Below, in pieces: positions 6,767 to 6,879 of a stretch of DNA of 6,879 bases. Each line of letters starts with the position of its first letter. Position 1 is the stretch's first letter. Source of the stretch: Ignavibacteriales bacterium (GTDB lineage Bacteria; Bacteroidota; Ignavibacteria; Ignavibacteriales; Ignavibacteriaceae); the NCBI GenBank assembly GCA_020061995.1, contig JAGUXE010000164.1, forward strand, positions 1-6,879, written 5' to 3'. The position numbers and the translations under genes were made by a program. Under the pieces are notes generated by a model that was given only the letters and a program-made list of their open reading frames with translations, did not search any database and was not told the DNA's origin.

Positions 6767-6804
6767 CAAATAAGACAGTTATCCAAATTTTTTAAGGATA
6801 AATT

Positions 6805-6879
6805 ATGAACTGTTCGAAAAGATATTTCTTCGTCTTCTTTTTCCTTCAATTAGTCTTTATTTTAGACTTCATCTTTCCC
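6805..6879 (+). CDS. N terminus of an exported or membrane protein (3' end outside the window)
   Basis: ATG at 6805 is preceded by AAGGA (6794-6798) with 6-nt spacing, a good ribosome binding site. The 25 visible residues begin MNCSKRYFFV and continue as an almost unbroken hydrophobic, phenylalanine-rich stretch after two basic residues (Lys5, Arg6). This is the pattern of a signal peptide or first membrane segment. No cleavage site or mature domain is reached, so the product cannot be named. Given the type IX sorting tail on the upstream peptidase, a secreted or outer-surface protein is possible but unproven. The RBS is in a short inverted repeat (TTATCC 6779-6784 / GGATAA 6796-6801). Confidence 0.65.
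   Translation, partial: MNCSKRYFFVFFFLQLVFILDFIFP

Noticed and set aside
1..6879. CRISPR array, tRNA, rRNA or riboswitch
   Set aside because: No regularly spaced repeats, no cloverleaf-like or conserved rRNA segments, and no riboswitch core recognised in the intergenic regions.

Overview
The window is an AT-rich, mostly single-strand stretch of bacterial DNA; every supported gene is on the + strand. The best taxonomic clue is the C-terminal tail of the 784-residue secreted protein: a 'YPNPFNPST' motif followed by a short beta-sandwich ending in a lysine-rich strand, which is the type A sorting signal of the type IX secretion system. This exact flavour is typical of Ignavibacteria and related lineages of the Bacteroidota/Chlorobiota group. 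A candidate promoter of Bacteroidota type (TTG - 21 nt - TTACTTTG) agrees with that placement. The genus cannot be named from the sequence.

Layout. (1) Positions 1-318 hold the C-terminal part of an IS200-like, REP-associated tyrosine transposase cut by the window edge. It is followed by two overlapping, mutually exclusive hairpins (300-328 and 323-357). (2) Positions 488-4717 form a tight co-directional run of three genes with gaps of 43 and 17 nt: a stand-alone STAS anti-sigma factor antagonist, a 492-residue protein joining an RsbW/SpoIIAB-type serine kinase to an acetyltransferase-like (GNAT) region, and a secreted M23 metallopeptidase with a type IX sorting tail. (3) An AT-rich inverted repeat (4740-4770) and a promoter-like element (4772-4803) separate this run from a 599-residue cytoplasmic protein of unrecognised function (4844-6643), which has conserved-looking glycine- and cysteine-rich motifs and a coiled-coil tail. 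(4) After an AT-rich gap with small inverted repeats, a new gene starts at 6805 with a hydrophobic N terminus and runs off the window.

How the genes may work together. The STAS protein and the HATPase protein are the two core parts of a partner-switching module: the kinase phosphorylates a serine on the STAS protein, and binding changes with phosphorylation state. No PP2C phosphatase and no sigma factor are in the window, so signal input and final target are unknown. Joining the kinase to an acyltransferase-like module suggests an output other than, or in addition to, sigma factor control. The peptidase is so close downstream that co-transcription is likely, but a functional link is inference.

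The most interesting points are the kinase-GNAT fusion, the unrecognised 599-residue protein, and the alternative hairpins at the transposase end.
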